From the NCBI GenBank assembly GCA_000333855.2, contig CM007317.1, positions 511,539-552,878 on the forward strand: a stretch of 41,340 bases of DNA, written 5' to 3'. The translations under genes and the position numbers were made by a program. This DNA is from Endotrypanum monterogeii (lineage: Eukaryota; Euglenozoa; Kinetoplastea; Trypanosomatida; Trypanosomatidae). The notes under the pieces were generated by a model, which saw only the letters and a list, made by a program, of their open reading frames with translations, did no database searches and was not told where the DNA came from. Below, in pieces: positions 10,251 to 20,096 of this stretch (positions are counted from its first letter, which is position 1; every line of letters begins with the position of its first letter).

Positions 10251-11009
10251 AAGGAGGGAAATATATATTCATTGGTATATAAACACACGCATATGTGCAC
10301 CACTCACATGTCTTATCCCCTGCACACACACACACACACATACACACACTTCTCAAGGTAAACCGTTGGTGACATCGCTTCCGTCTCTCTCTCTTCTCAA
10401 CGAACCAGCTAACGCATTTCTCTTATCCTCCGTTCATGTTTGTCTTCCCCCACCCTCACCTCTCCCTGCTGACCTCCCCAAAATTGTGTTTGTGTTAACA
10501 GGTATATTTAGGGGAATAGTGTATGGTATATATATATATATATATATATTGGGTTTTACGTCAATAATAATAATAAAGGTGTTTGCCTTGTAGACTTATC
10601 TGCTTCTTCCTCGTCGTCACCCCCCCCCCGCTACGACTCCACGCGCACTATCGGGAAAAAGGAGGGAGGGAGGGAGAGGCACAAAAAAAAAAATTTTTAT
10701 AAAAGGTACGTTATTCTGCCACTGCACTCTTCGACGGTATTTGCTGCTTTACTTTTCCTTACGCGTTTTCTGCTGTCCATTTTTTTTTCTTTTCTCGTCA
10801 TCCTCTTGTGGTGCACGTTGCCTTCTTCCTCTTTCACTTTGCGCTTCTTTTCTCTCACTTCTCTGTGTTTCCTATTGTTTCTGTCTTCCTAGTGCACTTT
10901 TTTTTTTTTTTGTCTCTCGTTACTGCTCGCGTGTCTAAGCATCTGTCTGTGTGTGTGTGTGAAAGTGTGCTAACTCCTCGCGCCCACTTCACGCCCTCCC
11001 TCACAACTG
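9482..11009. other. spacer between ATG16-like and transporter genes
   Basis: About 1.5 kb with (TA)n at 9484-9510 running into an A12 run, (TA)n at 10221-10246 and 10527-10549, CA repeats near 10323-10348 and many T or C homopolymers. A 12-bp perfect palindrome (GAGACTAGTCTC) lies at 9957-9968. A frame at 9576-9851 (91 codons from ATG) has a fairly normal first 45 residues, then proline and hydrophobic low complexity; it lacks an obvious upstream acceptor and is probably not a gene. Confidence 0.6.
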
Positions 11010-11077
11010 TCTTTCCTTTTTTTGTTCTCTTTCATTTATCTCCGTCACTCGTGTGGTTACTCTGGCCATTTTTTCAG
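11010..11077 (+). promoter_or_regulatory. probable trans-splice acceptor of the amino acid transporter gene
   Basis: A long pyrimidine-rich stretch ends in TTTTTTCAG with the AG at 11076-11077. It would give a 5' UTR of about 343 nt. Another, weaker AG at 11396-11397 follows a CCCTCTCC run only 23 nt before the start codon. Confidence 0.5.
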
Positions 11078-11112
11078 ACGGACATATAGTCTCTGCAGCC
11101 CATCCACCAATA

Positions 11113-11121
11113 ATGCCGTGA
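11113..11121 (+). other. minimal upstream ORF (ATG CCG TGA)
   Basis: The only ATG between the predicted acceptor at 11077 and the transporter start opens a two-codon reading frame. If the long 5' UTR is used it could lower or tune translation; if the 11397 acceptor is used it is absent from the mRNA. Confidence 0.35.
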
Positions 11122-11420
11122 TCCGAGGCAAAGAGGCAAACAAAAAGGGAACATTGAAAGGAAAAGAAAAAAAAGAAAACGAAGGGGAGTCAATCGAGGC
11201 CCCATCGAAATCAACATATCGACATCGCTAGCTGCTACACACGCTACGGGGCTGTGAACTACTTGCTGCCCCCCTCCCCCTATCTGATCGCACTTCTGTC
11301 GGTGAAGTGAGCTGAAACCGCGCGTGTACGAGTGTCGGGAATCGAGAAGGACGCTTGTGATTGGTTGTCCTCTTTCACGCAAGAAATCCCTCTCCAGACG
11401 ATTCGGCGGTGGCGGACGCA

Positions 11421-12881
11421 ATGTTCGGTTGCATACCATCCATGCTGAGCAGCGGAAGTGTTCTAGGGGCTGCCCTAAGCCTGGCCGTTACCACCATGGG
11501 TGCTGGTGTTCTGACTCTGCCCTCCGCCTATGCAGATGCTGGCGTCATCCCTGCGACGCTTCTCCTTATCGGTGTCGCCATTCTCACGGTGTATTCGGTA
11601 GATTACATCGTCCTAGGTGTCGAGAAACTAGGCCGCAACTCGTACGAGGAGCTCGCACGCGAGTTGCTTGGCAGGAAGGCGGAGGAGGGAGTCCGATGGA
11701 TGCTGATGCTCTACAACACAGGATCTGCCGTTAGCTACCTCGTCATTATTCAAGACCTTGTGGAGCCGATGCAGCCCTCTATCACCCGCTACTTGCCCTT
11801 GCTCACCACCCCCAAGCACACGCTGCTCTCTTTCTGGGCCGTAGTCATCCTGCCGCTGTCGTGTGTGCCCACCGTGGGAGCCCTGCACATCTCTTCGTTC
11901 CTTGCCATTTCAGCGACCGGGTTCATCTGCGTCCTGATCATATTTCGGTATTTTATTCCGGGCCCGACGGCGCCGTCGGCCATCACCACCGCTGCCCTCG
12001 CCAACGGAACCATGACAGTGAAGTGGTGGTGGGGTAGAAACCCGCTGTTGGCTTTGCCCATCATCATGTTCTCATTTGACTGTCAATCTCTGGTCTTTCA
12101 GATCTATGCTGGTCTCCGTGATATGCGGCGCAGCGTCATGATGCGGGTGTCGATCATTAGCCTTATCGTGACCGGGATCATCCACGGTGCGGTGGGGATA
12201 TTTGGCTACCTCTCGAATCCGGTGGACGTGCGTGACAACATTATCAGCAACTACGACCCGAAAGTAGATCATCTTTTCCAGCTGGGCTACATCCTGTACG
12301 CAGCACCGATCCTTCTCGCGTTTGTGCTTATGCTTTTTCCCATTCGAGACTCGATTTTCTTTTTTTGGTACGGGTACAGTTCAGCGTCGGTGGCCACGCA
12401 CGTGCCACGTAGGAAGGATTACACACGACTCGTGCACCAAGAAGAGGCGCTGGAGTTGATCGTGAAGGCAGAAAAAGAGCAATACCCCAATGACGTTAAT
12501 GGATTCACTGGCAACCATAAAAATTATGGCGGCGCGAAGGAGGTGTTGCAACACGTCATCGAGGCGAAGAAGCACCACAACGAGGTTGAGCAGATCTCGC
12601 TGCGGGATCACCTTATCATTAGTGTCACATTGAATGCTGTCTGCATAACGATAGCCCTTCTGGCGCCTGGGATGGTGTCGGTGGTCTCCTTGCTAGGGGC
12701 GTTGTGTAGCTCTACACTTTGCTTTATGGTGCCTGGTATGTACCGCTGGCAGCTACATTACAAGAACATCGCTCCTTGCAACAGTTTTTGGGATTTCGCA
12801 CTTATGGTGCTGATGATCGTCTTTGGCGTGATCGCTGCAGTGCTAGGCACCGTCTCATCAGTGAAAAGTGTATTTTTTTAG
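11421..12881 (+). CDS. amino acid transporter, AAAP family
   Basis: A 486-residue membrane permease of the amino acid/auxin permease family (Pfam Aa_trans type), likely a proton-coupled amino acid carrier at the plasma membrane or an internal membrane. I count 11 hydrophobic segments at about 12-34, 43-65, 93-112, 134-150, 154-178, 208-230, 241-264, 286-308, 398-417, 419-438 and 455-478. The first helix carries the family-like TTMGAGVLTLPSAY motif (24-37). The N-terminus before helix 1 is only about 11 residues, shorter than in many trypanosomatid relatives. The loop between helices 8 and 9 is long and charged (about 309-397). The frame is open to 11361 without another ATG, and an in-frame TGA precedes that, so ATG 11421 is the only plausible start. 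The substrate cannot be predicted. Confidence 0.93.
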   Translation: MFGCIPSMLSSGSVLGAALSLAVTTMGAGVLTLPSAYADAGVIPATLLLIGVAILTVYSVDYIVLGVEKLGRNSYEELARELLGRKAEEGVRWMLMLYNTGSAVSYLVIIQDLVEPMQPSITRYLPLLTTPKHTLLSFWAVVILPLSCVPTVGALHISSFLAISATGFICVLIIFRYFIPGPTAPSAITTAALANGTMTVKWWWGRNPLLALPIIMFSFDCQSLVFQIYAGLRDMRRSVMMRVSIISLIVTGIIHGAVGIFGYLSNPVDVRDNIISNYDPKVDHLFQLGYILYAAPILLAFVLMLFPIRDSIFFFWYGYSSASVATHVPRRKDYTRLVHQEEALELIVKAEKEQYPNDVNGFTGNHKNYGGAKEVLQHVIEAKKHHNEVEQISLRDHLIISVTLNAVCITIALLAPGMVSVVSLLGALCSSTLCFMVPGMYRWQLHYKNIAPCNSFWDFALMVLMIVFGVIAAVLGTVSSVKSVFF

Positions 12882-13482
12882 TATCTAATGATCAGGTGGT
12901 AGTGGTAACGAAAAAGACTTTTGTACGTCCGTCTGGCAGGCAGCTTTTTTTTTTTTTGAGGTATGTACGAGTCTATATACATATATATGCCCTTTTGTTT
13001 GGTTTAGTGTGTGCGCGTGCGTGGAAGAGAAGTCATCCACCACAGTTTGTGCACAATCAACGCACCGCTGGTCCGCTCTCCTTTGTTTGTCTGCTGAAAT
13101 GTCAGCCGAGCAGCTCTGCAGCAATTTATTTTTATTTTTCAGTGGGTGAGTATTCGTCTCGGTGCTTTTGCACAGGTGCGACAAATTTTATTATTATTTA
13201 TATATGTGCGCTGCACTTGCACATGTCTGCTATTGGCCTCCCTCCCTCAACCTTTCTGAATCACGCCCGCACACTTGGAATACGCCAACTATCGTTAGCC
13301 GCCGCCACTCCCCTCCCCCTACCCACCTCCCCGCCTTCCTCTCTCCTACATGCCCATCCATCGCAGTAATAATATATTCATGGATATTTTTTGTGTGTAA
13401 GGGATGAATGAGGGTGGGGGTGCTTCTCGCATGTCCTGTGTGTGCCTTGGAATTGTTCACCCGCATTTGTTTTATATCAGGT
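12882..13482. other. 3' flank of the transporter gene
   Basis: Mixed spacer with a T12 run near 12945-12957 and pyrimidine-rich segments at about 13300-13350. No coding-like frame. It ends where the long dispersed repeat begins. Confidence 0.55.
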
Positions 13483-14300
13483 GCACACGCCCGGACGACA
13501 TGCTACGCCATCGAGTGCACTGTTCATCTCGTCGTGTTGTTGGTCGGAGGCGAATCGAGACACAGCGGCAGCGGGACTGCGCAAAATTGTACACCTTTCT
13601 ATGCGTGTCCGGACTTCAAGGGGACGAGCCCCCGAGACTGCGACACACAATGTGCAACGCGACAGGCCGGAGGTATGCCGCACCCACGCAGCTCCGCATG
13701 GGAACCTGCCTCTAACGTGTATTCCCATACCGGCAAGCGACCGATTGGAGCTGTGGGGGACTCGGACGGCGCAATGCAACGTACTTCATCCGCACTGCTT
13801 AGCCTCCTGAGCTGCAACGTCGTGCTGAGCCCCATCCCGAGAAACAGACATGCGAACGCTCTGGGCATGTCATGTCAGCTTTGGATGGCACTGTACACCG
13901 GAGTCAGACAAAGCATTCAGAGGCTCTGAGGCCGAGCAGAGAAGGATGGGCGCGCGCGGTGGCGTGGCACTATTGCGTCTCCGGCCGGTGGACTCGCGCC
14001 ACGGAGTCCTGCAGGCTCCGATGCGCTACGTTCCCGCACAGCGGTATGGTGTGCAGCGGCCGGCTGCGGCTCGGGGGGGGGGGGGGGCTCACACGGCATA
14101 CGGGCAGGATACGGGAGAGGGGTGGGGGGAGGCTTGACAAGGCCCCGGCCTGGGGCTCGCGGGCCTCGTCCTCCAGCTCCTTCGGCGTGTGTCCAGCCAG
14201 CACACCGCGGCCTCTCTGACACCGAGTGCGCCAGAACAATTAAGCACGGCGGTGGGGGTGCGGATGCTGAATGCGTGCAACCTAGAGTGTGATCAAGCGA
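13483..14300. repeat. long dispersed repeat, copy 1
   Basis: An 818-bp GC-rich sequence found again in the same orientation at 39501-40316. From 13491 on, the copies differ only at 13510 (A/G), 14111 (A/G), 14116 (A/G) and in a G run (15 here, 13 there); two more C/T differences lie at the left edge (13486, 13490). Both ends are abrupt: similarity stops at 13483 and after AAGCGA at 14300. No terminal inverted repeats, poly(A) tail or target-site duplication are visible. Several overlapping frames of 90-170 codons are open on both strands, as expected in GC-rich DNA. The identity of the element is unknown. Confidence 0.93.
14073..14132 (+). other. G-rich cluster with quadruplex potential inside repeat copy 1
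   Basis: A run of 15 G is followed within 45 nt by GGG, GGG, GGGG and GGGGGG runs on the + strand. This spacing satisfies the usual G-quadruplex pattern apart from one longer loop. The same cluster occurs in copy 2 at 40091-40148, with a G13 run and two A-to-G changes that lengthen the later runs. Confidence 0.6.
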
Positions 14301-17178
14301 CGGATTGAACAGAAACATAATGAATCTCACCACCTCTGATGCGTGCCACTCTCGCCTCTAGTTGATAACTTTCTCCCCTTTCGGATAACTTACGTTCTTC
14401 CTGTCCCTCCTTTCCGTTGTGTGTTTGGAGACACTCTCAGCCTCATAAGTACGTGCCTGGTATCGTGCGTTAGTTTTTTTTTTCTGATGGCAAGCCGAGC
14501 ATCGAATGATCGCTGCGGACTCTTTTTGCCAAATAATTGTAGGCCTCCGCCTCAGCGCGATGGATATCAGCGTCACAGGACCACATATTTTGGCCTCCTC
14601 CTTGATTTTTTTTTGCGAGGAGGTAGAAGACGAGATATTGGAAGAGGGATCGGGGGTGTTCTCTGTGTGTGTGTATGTGTCTGTAAAAGAAATCCTACTC
14701 CAATGGAAACAGCAGCAACTACGACAAAAAAAAATCACTGTTTCTTGTGTGAGGGATAAAGCGAAGAGTTTTAAAGTCGAGAATACACGAGGGGGAGGGA
14801 GGCGGAAGTTCGAAGAGCATGAGAGTGCCAAATCAGCACGTGAATTAAACGAAAAAGAAACACACAGAAAGACAGACAGACAGAAAGACAGACCACAAAA
14901 GACTTGGCATCGGCTTCGGGGCACAAATTTTATTAACATCACTATTAATATTAATATGTGCGCTCCTCTGGACTCGGGTTACAATTTTCGAATTTACGTT
15001 TTTTTTTTGTCTGTCAGCTCGTGAGTCAAACGTGTGCTTGCTTCTCAGTCTCTTTACATATGTATATATATACATATAGGGAGGAAGCAGAGAGAGAAGC
15101 GAGGACGTTGCCTGACTCTCGTTGCGGTGTTGCTCCTACAGCTCTTCATGTGTTGCTGTTTTGGGGTATCTCTGCACTGCATTCTTTGTGATACGTTGCG
15201 CTTTGTATTGTCGGTGGATGTTTTTTTTTTAGTGGTGCTGGGATGCTTCCAGTTCTCGAAGCTTCGATGCCTGCACACGAACGTGTGCTGTGGGGGTGAG
15301 CCGAGGGGGCGGCTGCCATCAGCCCCTTGCTCGACTTCCTCTACTTCTCCCGTGTCTCCTCGCCTCAACCCTGGGCGTTGGATTCATGGATAATGAAAGA
15401 GGTAGCGGTTCTCTTACCTTCCCATTCCCCGACTTCCTCGTGCGGCAAATTAGGGAAGAGTGGGAAGGGGGTTTGCTTGTCGTCATCTTTTTCAGACCTC
15501 CCTCCCCCCCCCTCGCCTTCCTCCTCCACAGTACTGGGGGCTTTTCGATGTGTCTTTTGGGCGGGAGGTGACTTGATTGATGCGAAATTTTTTTTTTCTC
15601 CGTTAAATAGTTGCACACGAAATTTTTTTGTCACACCTTTTCGTGTTTTTTTTATTTTTAGTGGGGGTCTCCTGACTTCTTTGTGTGTGTGTGTGTGTGT
15701 GTGTGTACATGTGAACTGTCCTTGCTTATCCCGCCCACCATTTTCTTCAGGAAGACATCGCCCCCCCTTTTTTTTTTTTCCGCTCATTTCTCTTTTCGCT
15801 GTTGTTGGGTAAACCTACGGCAGTCATTGGCGTGTGTACCTCATCACCGCTCACCCCACGCCACATCTGTCGTTTTTTCACCTCCTCCCTTTATCTGTTT
15901 CTTTTCCCTACTCGGCGGTTGTTGTATCCATTTCCCTTTCCGTTTCTAAACCCTGTAAGTAAGTATGTGTGCGTGTGTGTCGTTTTTTTTTTTTTTTGAG
16001 TGCTTCAGTCTTTGCGAGGGTTTCGCAATTTTTTTTTTTCGGCCTCTTTTGGTGCCTCAATCAACCTCACCGATCCCAAAGCAGCACTACGCCTCCCCCC
16101 CCCCCTTCCATCTCTCCTCCTTCTCCTTTCCTCCATCGAAAAAGAAACGGTCCCCTTTCTCCCGCTCACCACCAATTCGTGTCTGTGTCTCCTGTATGTC
16201 TTTTGTTTGTTTTCTCTCGCCCATGTGTAACCTCCTCTTCCCCTTCTCTCTTTTTTTTTTTTTATATAGGGGGATGGAGGGAGAGGGGCTACTGCACAGC
16301 CGTGTGGTCTTCTTTCATTCCTTTTTTTTTTACTTTTCAAGTACTTTGTGTTGGTTGATGTTGTTGAATCTTTTTTCTTCTTTTTTCTTCGCCATTTATC
16401 GCAAAACAGACGACGCACGCAGCTGCACAAGCCGTCGCCGAAACCACTAATTAGGCTCTCGCTCGCACGTTCGCTTACCTTTCCTTCCCGCCTCCCTCTC
16501 TCACTCCTCCTCGCCTCTTTCTCTGTGTGCTTCGGATGAACGGCATTAGATACGTCTTACATGCGTAGTGCAAACGCAGTCATGAAAGGTGTCAACGTGA
16601 AAAAAAAAAAAGGAGAACATAAATTCCAACAGAAAAAACAATACCTTAGGAGAGTGCCCCAAAGAAGCTGCGGTGGGCACAAAAAAAAAAACAATTGAGG
16701 GTAAGAAAGACTATGTGCAGAGAAGGAGGAAGGGGAAAGAGTAAGGACTGACGTGCTGCTTTTTTTTTCTTTTTTAAGTGAAGGATCCTCATCGCTTCAA
16801 CGAGTCACCTCTTTTTCCCTGACCAGTTCTTAATCTAACGCCCTCTCTTCCGAAGTCTGCTCCCCCCATCTTCGCCACCCACCCACCCAGCACAATACAC
16901 CTCCGCGTGCACCGTGAGAGTGTCCCTCACTTTTTTTTTTTACGGCATGCGCTGGGTGCGATCGAAGAACCCAGAGGAAGGCGTCTTTCCATCTGCAGCG
17001 CACCCGCGGATGCATTGTTCAGGTACCAAGGGAGTTGCTCCATGCATTCCTCGCCCCGCAGAGCGATTCGATACCCCTTTCATTCTTGTCTCTGTGCTGC
17101 ACAAGTCTTCATTTCTGCCCCGTACCCCCTCCCCCCATCCTGCCGAAGTGGAGAGGGGGGGGATGTTACTAAGATCAT
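14301..17178. other. long spacer between repeat copy 1 and the hypothetical gene
   Basis: About 2.9 kb of pyrimidine-rich spacer with (GT)n near 15680-15706, many T9-T14 runs, and an AGAC/AAGACAG microsatellite at about 14861-14893. Apart from the frame at 14506-15024, listed separately, I see no coding-like sequence. Confidence 0.55.
14506..15024 (+). CDS. doubtful ORF, 172 codons
   Basis: A complete ATG-to-stop frame longer than others in this spacer outside the repeat. The first 55 residues are mixed (beginning MIAADSFCQIIV), with an acidic patch CEEVEDEILEE, and residues 68-130 are Lys/Arg/Glu-rich. Parts are encoded by a GT microsatellite and by the AGAC repeat, and an overlapping frame from 14487 is also open for 90 codons. 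A T-run lies upstream at 14474-14483, but the only nearby AG precedes it. I recognise no domain. It could be a young or species-specific gene but chance is more likely. Confidence 0.15.
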   Translation: MIAADSFCQIIVGLRLSAMDISVTGPHILASSLIFFCEEVEDEILEEGSGVFSVCVYVSVKEILLQWKQQQLRQKKITVSCVRDKAKSFKVENTRGGGRRKFEEHESAKSARELNEKETHRKTDRQKDRPQKTWHRLRGTNFINITININMCAPLDSGYNFRIYVFFLSVSS

Positions 17179-17354
17179 CCTTCCTCCCTTTCACCTTTTT
17201 TTTTTCTGTAGCTCTTCACTGCGTCCACAGGCATCTAGATCAGTACATTGTACAGTCATATGCATCGGCCTGCATGAGGTACATCGAGTCTGTTAGCTCC
17301 ATCACTGTCCCCCTCCTCTCATCCCATGATTACCGCCCTCTTCATTTTTCACAG
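17179..17354 (+). promoter_or_regulatory. two candidate trans-splice acceptors of the hypothetical gene
   Basis: A strong pyrimidine run (17179-17208) ends in GTAG at 17208-17211. A second (17333-17350) ends in CACAG at 17350-17354. The nearer one gives a 5' UTR of about 209 nt that still contains several upstream ATGs, including one at about 17366 opening a 13-codon frame and others within the TA-rich tract. Confidence 0.45.
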
Positions 17355-17423
17355 ACACTTGGAGCATATGTGCACAAGGAAGCAACCAAACGGCAACCCT
17401 CCTCATTAGCATATACATATGCA

Positions 17424-17428
<5 letters not shown>

Positions 17429-17455
<27 letters not shown>
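17429..17455. repeat. (AT)n tract
   Basis: About 13 AT dinucleotides, within the predicted 5' UTR of the hypothetical gene and about 110 nt before its start codon. Flanked by ATGTATGTATG on the 3' side. Confidence 0.95.
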
Positions 17456-17563
17456 GTATATATGTATGTATGACAGAAGGAATCTCGTGACACTCGACGT
17501 CGTGTGTGAAGGTGAAAATAAAATTCAAAAAAAGAAATCCAAACTGTGCTGACAGAGAAAGCG

Positions 17564-19282
17564 ATGTGGCAGTCACACCGAAAGCAGAGTGTTGTCAGCT
17601 GGGGGTGTGCTCGTTTGATCCGCACCGTACGTTGCTGGAACCTTCGCCGGTCGCCCTCTGGCTGCTTCACCGCAACAAGCATTTCGGATCGCTATTACAG
17701 CCACCCCACTGACTCACTGCAAGGCCACGGCCTCCACTCGAAGAGGGGCACTCGTGATGTGGGCACTGAGGCGACGGGGAAACACGAGCCTTCAAGTGAG
17801 AACAGTTCGCCGTCTTGGGGTTCAGTGACAGAGGAGAAGGCTGGTATCATCGCGACTTGGGTGCCGGATGTGTTGGGGTACCATCTTCCACTGAGCCTAC
17901 GAGCACCGTCGAAGCCAGGGGCGAAATCAATCCTTGCTGGTGCAGGTGACGTGGCGACCTCTGCGGATGCTGGAGCCCCGAGTACGGAGCATCAAAGAGA
18001 CCAGGAGGTGCCGAGAGTCGCCAAAGACATCCGCGCCAGCTGCTCGGTTGGCGGTGACTCTCGCGGTGGCCACTCCGACGACCCCCTGTATTTCTTCGGA
18101 CCTCTGCCTCACTTCTCCACATCACCGGTGTTCAGATGGGAGGGGTGTCTGTGGCAGTGGCGTCCTGTGATGGTTGCTTCTACTACAGACGCACTCCAAC
18201 AACAAGCTACTCATGATACCGTATCACCGTCTCCCGGTAAGAGCAGGCCCTCTCCAGAAAAAAATGTGCACTGGTGCACAAAGACAAGACCAGAAGTCTA
18301 CAGAGAAGTGCCTGACGCGACCTCGAATAAATATTTCATTGTTCCCTTCCTGCTCTGTCCAACGCACGAAGTTCGATCCATGCAGCCCCTCATGCACGAC
18401 AAGCTTCGAGAACACCTCATAGCAGCCCAAGGTACGTGCAACAATCTCTCAGCACACTCGAGTCGGTGCATTCGTGGCACCTGCTCCTATCCCACATCGT
18501 CTGCTTCTCAGACACCACAAAGCACTATTTCTATGCATACCCCTGTTGGCGACCTCGCTGTTCTCACTGCCCAGTACTCTGCTACTGACGGTGAGCTGGG
18601 ACAGGGCACCGCGAGCGAGCTGCCGACCTTAGAAAGGATGGGGAAGGTGGAACAATCCCCACCGAGGATAGGAGGGCGCGGCAGAGATCTGCTTGGTGTG
18701 GGGGAAGTCAAATCAGAACTACCAGGGACAGAGACGTGGAGGGCTCGCACGTCAGCGTTCCAGAACGATCACACTACCTCACAAAGCGATACGACAGGCC
18801 GCTACATACACGTCTTTTGCTCAGAAGTAAACACCTGGCGCAGCGACTCACCCCCGCCTCAGGCAGGCCGCCCTCTTTTAGCATTGCCAACACCTTCACC
18901 AGACCTGCCGCGGTCAACGTTGGACCTCATGCGTCGCAATGTTGTAGGCGGTGGACTTGCAGAACTTCTTTTGTCGGTGGACCTTTATGCAGCTCTCATC
19001 GCGCGTGGTGACTTGACGCTCTCTTCCGCCTGTTGGGCGACGCTGTGTGACACAAGAAGCTGGCAGGTTGTGCAGCGGCTGCGCGTGTGCGCCGTAGACA
19101 TCGAGCGGGAATTGGTAGCGGCCACTGCGGCGCACAGATGCTGGCAGCAGTACGCCCGCTCGTGCAACCACACATTGGTGGGGAAGAGCAGTCATGTCTT
19201 CAGCTTCTACGACTACCCTGCACTGGCGAAGTGGACAAGGAACCGATGCGAACCGACCGGGGCATATGAAAAGAGCCAGTGA
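17564..19282 (+). CDS. hypothetical trypanosomatid protein, 572 aa
   Basis: I do not recognise a known domain. The frame is long, normal in composition and lies between candidate splice acceptors and a pyrimidine-rich spacer, so it is probably a real gene. The first 45 residues are Arg/Ser-rich with few acids and could be a mitochondrial presequence, which is only a guess. The middle is loosely ordered with short Trp/Phe-rich segments (for example YFFGPLPHF and WEGCLWQW) that look like conserved islands. The C-terminal 115 residues or so (about 455-572) are denser and mostly helical in character, ending near FYDYPALAKWTRN. The start is the first ATG in frame; six codons upstream are open without an ATG. 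The 5' UTR has several upstream ATGs, so translation may be weak or the true acceptor closer. Confidence 0.72.
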   Translation: MWQSHRKQSVVSWGCARLIRTVRCWNLRRSPSGCFTATSISDRYYSHPTDSLQGHGLHSKRGTRDVGTEATGKHEPSSENSSPSWGSVTEEKAGIIATWVPDVLGYHLPLSLRAPSKPGAKSILAGAGDVATSADAGAPSTEHQRDQEVPRVAKDIRASCSVGGDSRGGHSDDPLYFFGPLPHFSTSPVFRWEGCLWQWRPVMVASTTDALQQQATHDTVSPSPGKSRPSPEKNVHWCTKTRPEVYREVPDATSNKYFIVPFLLCPTHEVRSMQPLMHDKLREHLIAAQGTCNNLSAHSSRCIRGTCSYPTSSASQTPQSTISMHTPVGDLAVLTAQYSATDGELGQGTASELPTLERMGKVEQSPPRIGGRGRDLLGVGEVKSELPGTETWRARTSAFQNDHTTSQSDTTGRYIHVFCSEVNTWRSDSPPPQAGRPLLALPTPSPDLPRSTLDLMRRNVVGGGLAELLLSVDLYAALIARGDLTLSSACWATLCDTRSWQVVQRLRVCAVDIERELVAATAAHRCWQQYARSCNHTLVGKSSHVFSFYDYPALAKWTRNRCEPTGAYEKSQ

Positions 19283-19812
19283 GTGAGAGTGTAAGGACAA
19301 ACAATGTGTGATACAAAGGGAGGGAGGATATCGGAACACACCACCGGCACCTCGTAAGTGCGTGTGTACGCATTCATAATGCAAGAGGAGACGGGGAGAG
19401 CTGGTACGGTGCGGTGCGGGGAAGAGACACTCACCGCTGCCGCTGAGGTGTTTTTCACCAAGTAGTTTTCCTTTTTTTTTGGGGGGGGGGGGCCCTCGCC
19501 TCCCTTTCTCCCTTCCTCACACGCAAACACACACGTCTCAGGTAAAATCAATTATTTTTTTCCCCTTTCGTCTTTTTTTCGAGTTTAGCTGATACCGATG
19601 ATGTTTTATCTGTCAAATATACATGTACAGATGTGTGTTTCTCTGCTAACCGATGGTCTTTCCTGTTTTCTTCTAGTTAATTGTTTTTCTATTAGCTGAC
19701 ATATCTGCTACTCACTTCTGCTAGTTCACGCCGATCCCCCCTCCCTATCTACTCTTCTCCTCCTTTTCCCCGCATCGACTTTCACTTCTGAGCTTTCTTC
19801 TACTTCACACAG

Positions 19813-20011
19813 ATGGGTCGCACAAAGCGGGCATCAGCTGGGAATCGAAGTAAATAATATATATCATTATTTATTATTATACGGTTATCGTTCGCTGATG
19901 TTTTTCTTTTTTTTTCTTCCAGGCTTGGAAAGTGCCGTAGTACTCGTTGTCGAGAGGACCATGGAAACTATTGAGCGCACATACATACATTTTTTTTTTT
20001 TTAATGAGTGA
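19813..20011 (+). other. micro-ORF with intron-like flank
   Basis: ATG at 19813 follows directly on a pyrimidine tract ending in CACAG (19808-19812). The unspliced frame is 14 codons (MGRTKRASAGNRSK) and its end overlaps GTAAAT at 19850. From there to 19922 lies a 73-nt stretch with GTAAAT at its 5' end, a CTGAT branch-site-like motif at 19894-19898, a pyrimidine tract and CAG. If removed, the frame continues to TGA at 20009-20011, giving 41 codons with a Phe run at the end. Trypanosomatid cis-introns are very rare and pyrimidine-AG motifs abound here, so this is a speculative call. Confidence 0.15.
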
Positions 20012-20096
20012 TCCCCAACAGAACCTGCGCAAACGTATAATCCATCATGCCCATGTAGGCGCGCCATTTCCCTTTGCAGCAGGAGCAGCGTGGTGA
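20004..20096 (+). CDS. candidate micro-ORF, 30 codons
   Basis: A short frame (begins MSDPQQNLRKRI, ends APFPFAAGAAW) starts right after a T12 run and has an ordinary, non-repetitive composition unlike its surroundings. Its TGA stop is embedded in GGTGAGTG, a good 5'-splice-site match. A reverse-strand frame of 107 codons (19885-20208) is also open, so direction is uncertain. I recognise no family. Confidence 0.15.
   Translation: MSDPQQNLRKRIIHHAHVGAPFPFAAGAAW

Noticed and set aside
11361..11420. N-terminal extension of the transporter from a TTG codon
   Set aside because: No ATG is present in the extension and non-ATG starts are not expected; an in-frame TGA precedes it.
13408..13929. 173-codon frame in repeat copy 1, largely preserved in copy 2
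   Set aside because: Several frames on both strands are equally open in this GC-rich segment, no domain is recognised, and conservation is at DNA level over non-coding parts too.
14861..14893. AGAC-type repeats considered as a CRISPR-like or satellite array
   Set aside because: A simple short microsatellite without spacers in a eukaryotic context.
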